Shown one piece after another: positions 8,301 through 17,380 of a stretch of DNA of 64,000 bases. Numbering within the stretch: position 1 is the first letter of the stretch; each line of letters starts with the position of its first letter. A program made the translations under genes and the position numbers. The DNA is from JANSWP01 sp041941305 (lineage in GTDB: Bacteria > Bacteroidota > Bacteroidia > Chitinophagales > Saprospiraceae): NCBI GenBank assembly GCA_041941305.1, contig JBGTQJ010000012.1:1-64000 (forward strand), in the 5' to 3' direction. The notes below the pieces were generated by a model that did no database searches, had not been told where the DNA came from, and was given only the letters and a program-made list of their open reading frames with translations.

Positions 8301-10691
8301 TGGTGACAATCCGGTAATGGTTTGCGTATTTCCTCCATTACTCCAGGCAAAGGAATATGGCGGAGTTCCACCCACAGGGACTGCCGTAGCGGTACCATCA
8401 TTTGAACTAGGAGAAGTAACAAATGTGGAGGTAGCCGTAGTCGTTAAGATGTCAGGCTCAGATATTGTAACCGAAGTTGTACTGGTACATCCATCTGCAT
8501 CAGTCAGTGTGACATCATAAGTCCCTATTGCTAAACCAGTTTCAGTTGCCATATTTCCACCAGTGGACCAACTAAAGCCATAGGGCATTTTCCCATCTGA
8601 ACCAGAAGCTGTAGCGGTACCTGTGCTATTTCCAAAACAATCGACATTAGTTTGAGAACTAATAAAGGCAGTAGGGGAGGGGATATCAATTACATCTACA
8701 TCAGCAGTTGATGTACAACTGTTGTCACTGTTAAACACTTCGAGTGTATAAGTGCCTGGAGCTGCGACGGTTGGCGTTAATGTTGTTCCTCCTGATTGTA
8801 CATTTGGACCTGTCCAGTTATAGGTAAATGAAATTCCTTGAGAAGAATTAGTTCCGTCAAGTGCTATTGTCGTTGCACCACAAACTAATTCTTTATCAGT
8901 TCCTGCATCTGCAGTTGGGGCGGTCAGATCCTCAATAACGTTTACCATCGAAGTATTCACACATAAATTTCCACCAGTGACCGTTAAAGTGTAAGTTCCA
9001 GAAGCGCCGACTTCAGGAGTAAGTGTATTACCCCCGTTTATGACATTTGGACCAGTCCAAATATAAGTTTCTCCATTTCCTTGAGAAGAACCAGTGCCAT
9101 CTAACAATACAGAAGCATTTGCACAATCAATTTGCTGTTGGTTGCCTGCATCTGCAGTTGGTAATGCAGTATCACCGGTAACTGTAGCGTCTGCAGTTGA
9201 GGTACAGCCGTTTGTCGTATTGGTAACAGTTAATTGAAAGACCCCGGCAGCATCTGCTTCAGCCATAATCAAATTAGTAGCTCCCACTAAATTTCCAGCT
9301 CCAGATATTTTGGTCCATTGGTAGGTAATATTGCCACCAGTATCAGAGCCAGTTCCATCTAAAGTGGAAGTTGGATTAGGGCAGTCAATAACAGAAGCCA
9401 TTGCCATAGATATTGGAGCTGTTAAATCTCCCATTACAGTTGCGTCGGCAAAATTGGTACAAGCATTTGTCGTATTGGTAACTGTCAACCTGAACTCACC
9501 TGGGCCATCTGCCTCCGCGTTAATCATATTAGTTGGTCCTACCAAATTTCCTGTTCCCGAAATTTTACTCCACTGGTAAGTTATATTGCCACCAGTATCA
9601 GAACCAGAGCCATCTAATGTAGAAATTGGATTATTACAATCTACAAAGGTACCAGAAGCCATGGCAGCTGGTGGAGTTAAATCTGCAATGACTGTTTCAT
9701 CAGCTACGGCATCACAACCAGAGGTTGAGTCGCTAACAATTAATCTAAAAACCCCTGGACCGTCTACTTCGGAGGTAATCATGGTAGAATCTCCAACAAA
9801 ATTTCCAGAACCAGAGAGCCTGGTCCATTCATAGCTTATACCTGCACCAGAACTGGAACCGTTCCCATCAAGCAATGATAAAGGGTCATCACAATCAATA
9901 ATTGAAGAAGTTGTTGTTGCATTTGGTGCTCCGGGAAATGGTACACAAGATGTGCAATCATTCAATTCAGCAGCAATGTGTGCAAAAACTATGGGAAGAG
10001 AAAGGGTCCAATCCATATCTACAACACCCCCAGTAGATAATTCGTAACTGGCACCTGCACCTGAACCAGAAGCAAAGAAAACAGTGTCCTGTGATGCATC
10101 GGCATTAACAGTTGCAAATGCCATGATTCCGTCAATTATCATATGATTTGGTGAAGTGGGTACCATCAAAGTGGAAGAACCACCGGAAGAAGAAGCTCGC
10201 TCTATAGATCCTATTGGATTGCTTTGGTCAACATTTTGAAAAGAAATTGCTGAGGCGTAGAGTAGGGAAGTGGAGCTGTTGTTCAAAAAGATTTCAATGT
10301 CATTCATATCATTTACTTCACATCCTGACCCCAGCAGTAGATAATAAATGGAAGAAATTCCATTTGTAGTACCAAAAAAGATGTTTCCTTCAGTGCCCAA
10401 GTGTATCAATAATTGGTTGTTGTATTTTACGCTGTCAACCATATCAGCTCCTCCAGATGAATTTACGGATATCCAATTTATAAAAACGGCAAGCAATCGG
10501 TCTTCGCCTTGAGGGACGATAAAATCATCGATTGATGTCGTTGTTCCCTGGTCAATATCTTGTACAAAAGTTCCATTTAGGTCTGAAACTATCTGAGAAT
10601 GAAGCGATTGTGAACTGCCAAGGAAAAATGTAAGGATGCAAAGAAAGGCTAAAGAGAATGATTTCTCTTTTAGAAAAATCTGTAGGTTCAT
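5358..10691 (-). CDS. giant repeat-rich secreted protein with T9SS type A sorting domain
   Basis: This 1777-residue protein is predicted to be exported and carried across the outer membrane by the type IX system. A signal peptide covers about residues 1-32. A beta-rich N-terminal domain of unknown family spans about 33-245. Tandem PKD/Ig-like repeats of about 85 residues span about 254-530. SprB-like repeats follow from about 680. About a dozen shorter Ig-like units come next, each with FCEGxSVxLxAxGG and GxYSVTVTDxNGC. The C-terminus (about 1690-1777) has the YPNPTTDRLFID start of the sorting domain and the final KFVVSRN. No catalytic domain is visible. An adhesin or surface-filament role is inferred from the architecture. 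Confidence 0.88.
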   Translation of the reverse strand: MNLQIFLKEKSFSLAFLCILTFFLGSSQSLHSQIVSDLNGTFVQDIDQGTTTSIDDFIVPQGEDRLLAVFINWISVNSSGGADMVDSVKYNNQLLIHLGTEGNIFFGTTNGISSIYYLLLGSGCEVNDMNDIEIFLNNSSTSLLYASAISFQNVDQSNPIGSIERASSSGGSSTLMVPTSPNHMIIDGIMAFATVNADASQDTVFFASGSGAGASYELSTGGVVDMDWTLSLPIVFAHIAAELNDCTSCVPFPGAPNATTTSSIIDCDDPLSLLDGNGSSSGAGISYEWTRLSGSGNFVGDSTMITSEVDGPGVFRLIVSDSTSGCDAVADETVIADLTPPAAMASGTFVDCNNPISTLDGSGSDTGGNITYQWSKISGTGNLVGPTNMINAEADGPGEFRLTVTNTTNACTNFADATVMGDLTAPISMAMASVIDCPNPTSTLDGTGSDTGGNITYQWTKISGAGNLVGATNLIMAEADAAGVFQLTVTNTTNGCTSTADATVTGDTALPTADAGNQQQIDCANASVLLDGTGSSQGNGETYIWTGPNVINGGNTLTPEVGASGTYTLTVTGGNLCVNTSMVNVIEDLTAPTADAGTDKELVCGATTIALDGTNSSQGISFTYNWTGPNVQSGGTTLTPTVAAPGTYTLEVFNSDNSCTSTADVDVIDIPSPTAFISSQTNVDCFGNSTGTATASGSDGKMPYGFSWSTGGNMATETGLAIGTYDVTLTDADGCTSTTSVTISEPDILTTTATSTFVTSPSSNDGTATAVPVGGTPPYSFAWSNGGNTQTITGLSPNYYTVTVTDVNGCQDSYQILVNVDLVVQISADGPTTFCFGENTDLTANASNIVSYDWNNGATNETINVIDSGIYSVTVTDQFGITAEDNVFIDVLPLPNIMIAPNGPNQFCEGDSVTLTASGGINYTWDDPNNTTGPVLTAFETNGYTVFGEGANGCIGEETFSVTAFPLPNVSIASATGFEFCEGTSVELEAIASNIADFFWSTGDTNMVFITVSETSTISLTAIDGNGCVNTTSQIVTEISEPNVQILPGNNAELCENDTLTLQATGGNSFIWNTGEITNTIEVTSAGLYSVTVAAGTGCSGSASTSVVVNNAPTAGISSSGGTEICQGTIVQLTATGGTSFIWNTGETTATIDAGGGVFSVTVTDDNGCSDVSEQEIKILLAPNVEVSPENPIACEGESVQLTANSDPSNTFMWSTGDNDQSIVVDTPGNYSVTVTDDNGCTNTSASDFTISAPPMAEVSPSDTVITDGNSVVLEASGGVNYMWNTGFLGSNLVVSLSGSYSVTVTDANGCTAVATATVQVTDAPTVNIQPDGPTEFCEGGSVILEAFPSGTPNFGFEWSTGETMSTISVNSTGIYSVTLTDGNGFQALASQIVTVNPIPDAPQISPTGNQNLCEGESLLLTNANAEIVNWQPGNIAAVSLNVSTPGTYYAFFIDGNNCQSPDSETVTVDVHPIPVAPVINYTPDTMVCAPQMVTLTSNYTTGNVWTNGSTDQSIVVSSGMDTYSVIHTDVNGCTSSSSNELNITVYPQPMGGITVLGETTICQDESTNLMGTGGLEYFWNVPGPNTQTITVSSSGTYIVTVVDANGCADTVSQDITVVPLPTPTISSSGDSLVTEPFSIYQWFFDGVALPNTNSQWIIPEETGVYSVTVIDMYGCEGSSGDIVGLHELEELGQINIYPNPTTDRLFIDLDLNKKVSNIDFEIINLLGQRVHSEKLNPSSVNINKEFAFGSLPEGTYYLKVAIENKTIIQKFVVSRN
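9190..9930 (-). repeat. three 255-bp tandem coding repeats
   Basis: Within the giant gene, units of 255 bp (85 residues) repeat with strong nucleotide as well as protein similarity. The phrase coding for DGTGSDTGGNITYQW recurs near 9330 and 9585, and a diverged unit follows near 9840. The DNA-level similarity suggests recent duplication and possible copy-number variation. Boundaries are approximate. Confidence 0.75.
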
Positions 10692-11120
10692 GGTAATAAA
10701 CGGTTTTTGGCCAAATCGTTTTCATAACGGCTGGCGGCTGATTTACTTAAAGGAATCGATTTTTATTTGGGAAAAGATTCATTTTTAGCAAGTCAGTTAA
10801 TAAGTTTTTTGTATTCAAAGATGCCTTTATCAATAGAATCAATGGGATGCCGCATTAATTAGGGATTAGGAATTACTATACAATATGGTGCGAAAATAAT
10901 AGAATTACTTACATTTTCGCACAAACAAATTCCAATTTTTGCAGGATTAATTTGTTGAAGCTAGTTAGAAGTACATTATGATATTTTTGAATATCAAAAA
11001 TGATGCAAGTTTTTTGCGTTGTAGAAATTTGATATCAAAATGATATTTTGTTACAATATTGATATTATGTTAAATAGAGTAAAACAAATTAAACCCACCT
11101 TCCCTGTCTCGATATTTAAA
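10692..11120. other. gene-free promoter region of the giant gene, with TTTGA dyads
   Basis: No gene is visible here. The stretch holds the expected promoter of the giant minus-strand gene. It also holds a cluster of dyads: TTTTTGA-ATA-TCAAAAA at 10984-11000 and the perfect TTTGATATCAAA at 11028-11039. Further GATAT words lie at 11041-11066. These may be operator sites or simply AT-rich sequence. Confidence 0.4.
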
Positions 11121-12182
11121 TTAAAATAATTTCAACTGAGGATTTTTAATCGACTGGTGCAATTCAGTATTCAAAGGAGGTATTTCTGGTTTGTCAGCAA
11201 AATATTTTTTGCGCATTAAATGAAACTGACTTCTGATGATTTCAGCAATTTTTCCTTCTCCAACCATACGTTTCCCAAATCTATTGTCTGATAATTTTCC
11301 GCCATGACAATCCTTTATTTTGTTTAATATCTTGTCCGCCTTGTCTGGAAAGGTTTTATTTACCCAGTCGGTAAACAAGGTAGCTACATCACCATTTAAT
11401 CTAACCATCGTATAGTGAATAGCGTTTGCCCCAAGTTTTGAAGACCACTCCCCTATTTTAAAAATTTCATGTTCAGTTAGCCCGGGAATTATGGGCGCCA
11501 TCATGACATTTACTGGTATATTATGCTCAGCCAATTTTTTAACAGTATTTAGGCGAGATTGAGCAGTGGTTGTTCTTGGTTCCAAAAACCTACGTAGTTT
11601 TTCGTTTAAAGTAGTAATAGAAATTGAAATTCGAACCAAATTGTTTTCAGCTAATTGTTTTAATATGTCCAAATCTCTGAGAATCAAGCTATTCTTGGTG
11701 ATTATCCCAACAGGGTGCTTGTATTTTAGCAAAACCTTTAAAATGTTCCTGGTGAGTTCTAACTTTTTTTCTATGGGCTGATAACAGTCCGTGTTCCCTG
11801 AAAGCATAATTGTTTTTGCTTTCCAATTTGGATGTTTTATTTTATCCTCCAACAACTTGGCTATGTTCTTCTTTACCAATATTTTTTGCTCAAAATCCAT
11901 ACCTGCACTGTAACCCCAGAAAGTATGAGAGTTCCTTGCATAACAATAAATACAGCCATGTTCACAGCCTTGATATGGATTAATAGAAAAATCCATTGGT
12001 ATGTCAGGGCTTTTGACTTCATTGATTGCGGTCTTAGGATAAACAGTGCGATATTCAGTCTTTAACCTTTGGTCATCATCCAGATTTACAACTGGGTTTT
12101 TGTCGTAAATTAAATTGTGATAGGGATTTGGAGGGTTAATTTGGGCTCCCCTACCCTTAATATAGTTGGAAGTTTCAATCAT
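11121..12182 (-). CDS. PA0069-family radical SAM protein
   Basis: This 353-residue protein carries the radical SAM cluster motif C-x3-C-x2-C in NPYQGCEHGCIYCYARN at about residues 70-86, followed by a TIM-barrel-like region. The sequence resembles the PA0069/Rv2578c family, related to spore photoproduct lyase-like proteins, whose substrate is not established. A conserved LSGNTDCYQPIEKKLELTR segment and MMAPIIPGLTEHE support the family. It stands alone on the minus strand. An inverted repeat CACAATA/TATTGTG (12201-12223) lies just upstream of its start and could be part of its control region. Confidence 0.87.
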   Translation of the reverse strand: MIETSNYIKGRGAQINPPNPYHNLIYDKNPVVNLDDDQRLKTEYRTVYPKTAINEVKSPDIPMDFSINPYQGCEHGCIYCYARNSHTFWGYSAGMDFEQKILVKKNIAKLLEDKIKHPNWKAKTIMLSGNTDCYQPIEKKLELTRNILKVLLKYKHPVGIITKNSLILRDLDILKQLAENNLVRISISITTLNEKLRRFLEPRTTTAQSRLNTVKKLAEHNIPVNVMMAPIIPGLTEHEIFKIGEWSSKLGANAIHYTMVRLNGDVATLFTDWVNKTFPDKADKILNKIKDCHGGKLSDNRFGKRMVGEGKIAEIIRSQFHLMRKKYFADKPEIPPLNTELHQSIKNPQLKLF

Positions 12183-12354
12183 TTTTTTTGTTATTTAAAA
12201 CACAATAATACAAAAATATTGTGATATATAAAACAAAATATTTTATTTTGAATCAAATGAGTGTTTATGTGGTCTTTTAACTATTATCTTATTTTGTTCC
12301 TTTTTGGTCAGAAATAATTCTTTCCCTACTTTGGATGTTCCAAACTTTTATTTC

Positions 12355-13488
12355 ATGAAAAAAAAAATGACAAGAAAGGACTTCTTTAAAGGAGTTGCCA
12401 TAGGGACTATTTCTCTTCCATTTGCAATTCGTGGATGTGGAGGCGAAAATTTTGCCCAGCATAAACCAGCTGCTACAGGTATTATCTCTAATAAAAAGTA
12501 CCAATGGAAAATGGTCACCACCTGGCCACCCAACTTTCCAGTTTTAGGCGAAGGTTGCAATATGGTGGCTGATTGGGTAAAAGAAATGTCAGGTGGTCGA
12601 ATGGAAATTAAAGTTTTTGGTGGTGGAGAATTAGTGCCTGCCCTTGAGGCTTTTGATGCAGTTCGGAATGGAGCAGCTGAAATGGGTAGTGGGGCTGCCT
12701 ATTATTGGGCAGGAAAATCCTCTGCTGCCCAGTTTTTTGCCTCTGTTCCCTTTGGAATGAATGCTCAGCAAATGAATGCCTGGATACTCAATGGTGGTGG
12801 TCTGCAATTATGGGAAGAATTGTATGCGCAATTTGGATTGATTCCATTTCCCGGAGGAAATACAGGTGTACAAATGGGAGGCTGGTTTAATAGGGAAATA
12901 AACACCATTGATGATTTCAAAGGACTAAAAATGAGAATGCCTGGATTAGGAGGCAAGGTTTTGGAAAGAGCTGGTGGAGCACCTGTCTTATTGGCTGGAG
13001 GAGAAATTTATACAGGTCTGGAAAGGGGAATCATTGATGCCACAGAATGGATAGGTCCTTACCATGATTACTCTATGGGTTTTCATGAAATTGCAAAATT
13101 TTATTATGCACCAGGCTGGCATGAACCAGGAACTGTGCTTGAATTTTTTGTAAACAAAGACCAGTTTGAGGCATTGCCTTCTGATTTGCAAATGATAATT
13201 AGAACTGCTTGCTTAAGACTTAATCAGTGGATGTTGTCTGAGTTTGAGCTTCAAAACAGCCTTTATTTGGATAAATTGTTGAAGGAAAGCGAAATTGAAA
13301 TAAGATATTTTCCTAAAGATGTATTAGCCCAGTTGAAAGTTTATACAGAAGAAATAATTGAAGGATTGACAAGCCAGGATGCATTTACCAAAAAAGTGTA
13401 TCAATCCTATAATTCTTTTAGGCAAAAAGCTGTCGCTTGGTCAGAGTTAACCGAGAAAGTATTTTATAATAATTTACAAGTTTCCTAG
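12355..13488 (+). CDS. TRAP-type solute-binding protein (DctP family), orphan
   Basis: This 377-residue protein binds a solute for tripartite ATP-independent periplasmic uptake. Recognisable segments are YQWKMVTTWPPNFP, the FDAVRNGAAEMGSGAAYYW region and GLKMRMPGLGGKVLERAG, then GGEIYTGLERGIIDATEWIGPYHD, which is cut into family-typical blocks. I start it at ATG 12355, where MTRKDFFKGVAIGTISLPFAIRGC forms a Tat-like leader. It has RK instead of RR and a cysteine that could be a poor lipobox. No DctQ or DctM membrane subunit is in the window, so its transporter must lie elsewhere or be absent. Its 3' end overlaps the ABC-F gene by 4 bp, tail to tail. Confidence 0.88.
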   Translation: MKKKMTRKDFFKGVAIGTISLPFAIRGCGGENFAQHKPAATGIISNKKYQWKMVTTWPPNFPVLGEGCNMVADWVKEMSGGRMEIKVFGGGELVPALEAFDAVRNGAAEMGSGAAYYWAGKSSAAQFFASVPFGMNAQQMNAWILNGGGLQLWEELYAQFGLIPFPGGNTGVQMGGWFNREINTIDDFKGLKMRMPGLGGKVLERAGGAPVLLAGGEIYTGLERGIIDATEWIGPYHDYSMGFHEIAKFYYAPGWHEPGTVLEFFVNKDQFEALPSDLQMIIRTACLRLNQWMLSEFELQNSLYLDKLLKESEIEIRYFPKDVLAQLKVYTEEIIEGLTSQDAFTKKVYQSYNSFRQKAVAWSELTEKVFYNNLQVS

Positions 13489-15404
13489 CTGGTTTCATAA
13501 GCATCCAAAGTGGTTTGGGCTTGCTCCCATTCTTCCATTGCAGCATCCAAATCGATTTTGGATTGCTGGTATTTTTTCATAATCTCAGGACTATCTGGAG
13601 AAGTATAAAAATCTGGTTGAGCCATTTGTGCTTCAAAATTTGAAATATTTTCTTCAAGCCTTTCTACTTTTTTTTCGGTATTGCTTATCGTCCTCAAAAG
13701 TTTCTTGCGTTCTTCATAGCTCAGCTGTTTTTGGGTGGTTTGTTCTCCATTGCTCTTTGAATTTCCTCCACTTAGCTCTAATTCTCTCATATTCTCAATT
13801 GCTCTTTTTTCCAAAAAATAATTGACATCTCCCAAATGATAGAACAATTTTTTATCTCTAAATTCAATCGTCTTATTGGTTAAGCCCCCCAAAAAGTCTC
13901 TATCATGTGAGACTACAATTAAGGTTCCGTTATAATCCAATAATGCTTGTTTGAGGACTTCTTTAGACAAGATATCCAAATGATTGGTAGGTTCATCAAG
14001 CACAAGTAAATTAAATGGTCTTAAAAGCATACAAGCCAATGCCAGTCTTGCCCGTTCTCCGCCAGAAAGTACAGAAACTTTTTTGTCAACATCTTCGCCA
14101 CTAAACATAAATGCTCCGAGAATAGATCGCAATTTCGTTCTCATCTCAGCTGTAGTATGACTTTCCATGGTTTCCAGCAAAGTCAGTTTGGGATGTAGTG
14201 TATCTGACTGATTTTGAGCATAATAGCCAATTTGAACGTTGTGCCCCAATTGTAGATCTCCTGAGGACGCATTTAGTTCTTTTACGATTATTTTGGCTAG
14301 AGTGGTTTTTCCTTGCCCATTTTGTCCTACAAATCCTATGCGCTCTCCTCTATCGATTTTGATGTCAATGTTGTTTAATACATTTAGTGTACCATAAGAT
14401 TTGCTTATATTTTTTCCATTGACCACAACATCGCCTGATCTTGGAGCATCTGGAAAACGTATATTCATCGTATTCAAATCTTCTTCTTCTATTTCAATGC
14501 GTTCGATTTTATCCAGTTGTTTTTGCATCGATTGAGCCATCTTCGTTTTAGTGGCTTTTGCCATAAACCTGGTTATGGTCCGTTCTTTTTGAGCAATTAC
14601 TTTTTGTTGATTTTGGAAGGCTGCAATTGCTTTTTCCCTTCTTTCTTCCCGCATGTCCATAGCCTTCGAATAAGCAGCTTTGTAATCGAATGTTTTGCCA
14701 AGTTCAATCTCTAGTGTACGATTGGTTACGTTATTTAGAAAGGTTTTGTCGTGAGAAATGATTACGATTGACCCCGAATAATCTTTCAAAAAAGACTCTA
14801 GCCAAATAATGCTTTCAATATCAAGATGATTGGTAGGTTCATCTAAAAATAAATAATCCGGGTGTTTCAATAACATTTTGGCTAACTCAATTCTCATCTG
14901 CCATCCGCCGCTAAATTCATCTGTAAGACGTTGAAAATCAGAATTTTTAAAACCAAGGCCTTTGAGTACTTTTTCTGCTTCTGCTTCCATGCTAGTGCCT
15001 CCTAACAAGAGAAATCTGTCATTTAATTCTGAAAATTCATTTAATAGCTGATTGTATTCTTTACTGTCATAATCAGTCCGTTTTGAGATCTCCAAATTTA
15101 TTTCTTCAATTCGGCTTTCCAATTTTTTTGTTTCATCAAAAGCGGTAAGGGTTTCATCAATTACCTTTTTTCCCTTCGGTAAATCCATCTCCTGGTGCAA
15201 AAAACCAAGTGATTTTCCACTTGGTCTGGAAATGTTTCCTTCATCACTGGAAACCTCTCCAGCTATGATTTTTAATAAGGTGGATTTACCTGCGCCATTC
15301 CTACCAATTAGCCCTATTTTGTCTTTTGCCCCAATGATTAAATCAATGTGATTCAATAAAACTCTATCCCCGTACTTGACAAATATATTTGTTGCTGTAA
15401 TCAT
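13485..15404 (-). CDS. ABC-F family ATPase
   Basis: This 639-residue soluble protein has two ABC ATPase domains and no membrane segments. Walker A motifs are GRNGAGKS (about 34-41) and GQNGQGKT (about 350). Signature motifs are FSGGWQMR and LSGGERAR, and both domains carry LFLDEPTNHLD or LVLDEPTNHLD Walker B segments. A charged linker lies between the domains and a coiled coil forms the C-terminus (about 560-635). ABC-F proteins act on the ribosome in translation or antibiotic protection. The architecture is closest to the Uup/YdiF/YheS-like group, but the subgroup cannot be fixed by eye. Confidence 0.92.
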   Translation of the reverse strand: MITATNIFVKYGDRVLLNHIDLIIGAKDKIGLIGRNGAGKSTLLKIIAGEVSSDEGNISRPSGKSLGFLHQEMDLPKGKKVIDETLTAFDETKKLESRIEEINLEISKRTDYDSKEYNQLLNEFSELNDRFLLLGGTSMEAEAEKVLKGLGFKNSDFQRLTDEFSGGWQMRIELAKMLLKHPDYLFLDEPTNHLDIESIIWLESFLKDYSGSIVIISHDKTFLNNVTNRTLEIELGKTFDYKAAYSKAMDMREERREKAIAAFQNQQKVIAQKERTITRFMAKATKTKMAQSMQKQLDKIERIEIEEEDLNTMNIRFPDAPRSGDVVVNGKNISKSYGTLNVLNNIDIKIDRGERIGFVGQNGQGKTTLAKIIVKELNASSGDLQLGHNVQIGYYAQNQSDTLHPKLTLLETMESHTTAEMRTKLRSILGAFMFSGEDVDKKVSVLSGGERARLALACMLLRPFNLLVLDEPTNHLDILSKEVLKQALLDYNGTLIVVSHDRDFLGGLTNKTIEFRDKKLFYHLGDVNYFLEKRAIENMRELELSGGNSKSNGEQTTQKQLSYEERKKLLRTISNTEKKVERLEENISNFEAQMAQPDFYTSPDSPEIMKKYQQSKIDLDAAMEEWEQAQTTLDAYETS

Positions 15405-15498
15405 CTATTTTATACTGATATGCTTGAAAAGAAGATAAAATTCAAACATACTCTTAGTTGTGAAGGGAGCGGGATGAACAAAAACTAATTCAATAAAA

Positions 15499-16548
15499 TC
15501 AGGCTTTCTCCAAAGTGAAGCCAAATGTAGAACCTAAACTTACAGAACTACGAACATGAATCGTCTGTTTATGAGCTTCAATAATGTGTTTAACAATAGC
15601 AAGACCCAGTCCAGTACCCCCCTGTGCCCGGGATCTACTTTTATCAACTCGATAAAACCTGTCAAAAACGTGATTCAAATGATGTTCATCAATACCAATT
15701 CCATCATCGGCAACTTCTATTAAAATATTTTTGTCCATGTCATAGAAACCAACTTTGGTTTCACCTTCAATGTTGCCGTATTTTATGGAATTGCTTAATA
15801 AGTTGGTCAATACCTGGCGAATATTTTCCCGGTCAGCCCGAACCTTGAAATGCTGGTCAGCACCTTCTTTAAACAATAATTTGATATTATCTTTTGCAGC
15901 CTTCATTTCCAAGTCTTCAATCACTTCTTCAGTCAGGGTCTTGATATCAAATTGCTCTAAATCTAGAATAATATTACCAGCTTCCAACTTAGAAATAGCA
16001 TCCAAATCTTCAACAATGGTGTTTAATCGCTCCACGTTTTTTCCAGCCTTTTTCAGGAATTTCAAATTTACTTTCTTGTCCTGTAGCCCTCCTTCAATCA
16101 AAGTCTCCAAATAGCCCTGGATATTAAAAATTGGCGTTTTCAATTCATGTGAAATATCACCTAGAAACTTGCGTCTATAGTCTTGCCAGGACTTTAGCTT
16201 TTCAATCTCTTTTGCTTGATTATCAGCCCATTGTGCCACTTCTTTTTCTACTTCTTCTATAATGTCAGAACTAACATCTACCATTTGATTCTTTTCTTCA
16301 GGCGATAGTTTGTGTTTGTGGATGGTTTTATAGATGAGCTTTATTTTTCTATAAATATATCTTTCCAAATAATAAATAATTACAAAATAGGACATTGCAA
16401 ATCCAAGTATTGCAATTAAAAGAATGATATACCAGGGAGCGTTCAGTAAGTTTATGAAATAAAAGGCTGAAAGTGTTGTCAATAAAATTGCACTTATTAG
16501 AAGAGATGAAAAAAATGCAATTTGTTGTGGAGTAGGATTTTTCAGCAT
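15499..16548 (-). CDS. sensor histidine kinase (PhoR-like)
   Basis: This 349-residue kinase has two N-terminal membrane helices (about 12-33 and 39-60). A short linker leads to a HisKA domain with the phospho-acceptor His134 in GDISHELKTP. The HATPase domain has NLLSNSIKYGN, ADDGIGID and GTGLGLAIV motifs. The two helices are separated by only a few residues, so there is almost no periplasmic sensor domain, and no PAS or HAMP domain is obvious. It lies 3 bp downstream of the response-regulator gene, its likely partner. The signal is unknown. A phosphate-type role is suggested only by similarity to PhoR. Confidence 0.92.
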   Translation of the reverse strand: MLKNPTPQQIAFFSSLLISAILLTTLSAFYFINLLNAPWYIILLIAILGFAMSYFVIIYYLERYIYRKIKLIYKTIHKHKLSPEEKNQMVDVSSDIIEEVEKEVAQWADNQAKEIEKLKSWQDYRRKFLGDISHELKTPIFNIQGYLETLIEGGLQDKKVNLKFLKKAGKNVERLNTIVEDLDAISKLEAGNIILDLEQFDIKTLTEEVIEDLEMKAAKDNIKLLFKEGADQHFKVRADRENIRQVLTNLLSNSIKYGNIEGETKVGFYDMDKNILIEVADDGIGIDEHHLNHVFDRFYRVDKSRSRAQGGTGLGLAIVKHIIEAHKQTIHVRSSVSLGSTFGFTLEKA

Positions 16549-16551
16549 AAG

Positions 16552-17235
16552 CTAAAATTCAAATTTGTATCCGATACCTTTGATAGTTTTGATGTATTTA
16601 TTTCCCAATTTTTCCCTCAATTTCCGCACGTGAACATCTATAGTTCTATTGCCCACAATAACATCTGTTCCCCAAACCTTATTGAAGATCTCTTCTCGTG
16701 AAAAGACTTTACCTGGTTTGGATACTAACAAATTTAATAATTCAAATTCTTTTTTTGCAAGCTCAATAATTTCATCATTTTTCTGAACAAGTACTTTTTC
16801 TTTGTCTATTGTCAAATTTCCGAGCTTTAATATTTCATTTGAAGCTTCTTTTTCTTTTCTTCCTGCCCTTCGCAGAAGCGCTTTTATTCTACTTATTAAT
16901 ACTCTGGGACGTATGGGTTTAGTGATATAATCATCTCCACCCACATCAAGTGCAGCTATTTGAGAATAATCCTCTTCTCTGGCGGTTAAAAAGGCAATTA
17001 GGGTATTTCCAAAAAGCTTTTTAGCTCTCAAATTGCGAGCCACCTCCACCCCATCCATATTTGGCATCATGATGTCGAGAATGATTAAATCAGGGTTTTC
17101 TTTTTCAGCTTGTTTTAACCCTTCTTCTCCATCTGAAGCGGTAATTACTGCATACCCTTCCTTTTCTAGATTGTAGGATAAGATTTCCAAAATGTCTGGC
17201 TCATCATCTACTACTAAAATTTTATAGTTTCCCAT
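16552..17235 (-). CDS. OmpR/PhoB-family response regulator
   Basis: This 227-residue regulator has a receiver domain (1-120) with the acidic pair in VVDDEP, phospho-acceptor Asp54 in LIILDIMMPNMDG, and the conserved Lys in TKPIRPR. A winged-helix DNA-binding domain (about 130-227) has the typical VGNRTIDVHVRKLREKLG stretch and ends IKGIGYKFEF. It is the first gene of a two-gene operon with the histidine kinase. It is expected to regulate promoters when phosphorylated by that kinase. The target genes are not visible in the window. Confidence 0.94.
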   Translation of the reverse strand: MGNYKILVVDDEPDILEILSYNLEKEGYAVITASDGEEGLKQAEKENPDLIILDIMMPNMDGVEVARNLRAKKLFGNTLIAFLTAREEDYSQIAALDVGGDDYITKPIRPRVLISRIKALLRRAGRKEKEASNEILKLGNLTIDKEKVLVQKNDEIIELAKKEFELLNLLVSKPGKVFSREEIFNKVWGTDVIVGNRTIDVHVRKLREKLGNKYIKTIKGIGYKFEF

Positions 17236-17380
17236 TTAGAAAAGCATTAATTAATTGTTGCAAATTTACTCTTTCTGGTGCTAATCCAGATAGGTCTTGT
17301 TTAAATAATTGTTAAGTTTTTATTACGATAAAGATCTGTCCAACCCAAACCTTAATAACATTGAAAATGCAAGTGTCAAA

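Noticed and set aside
6338..9834. Several long plus-strand frames antisense to the giant gene
   Set aside because: They lie opposite repeat-coding DNA, repeat with the same 255-bp period (9331 and 9586), and show no family resemblance. They are by-products of the repeats.
17296..17310. TCTTGTTTAAAT word similar to the ends of the 24.3-kb foldback element
   Set aside because: Only about 11 bases match, without an inverted partner nearby, so it is not a second copy.
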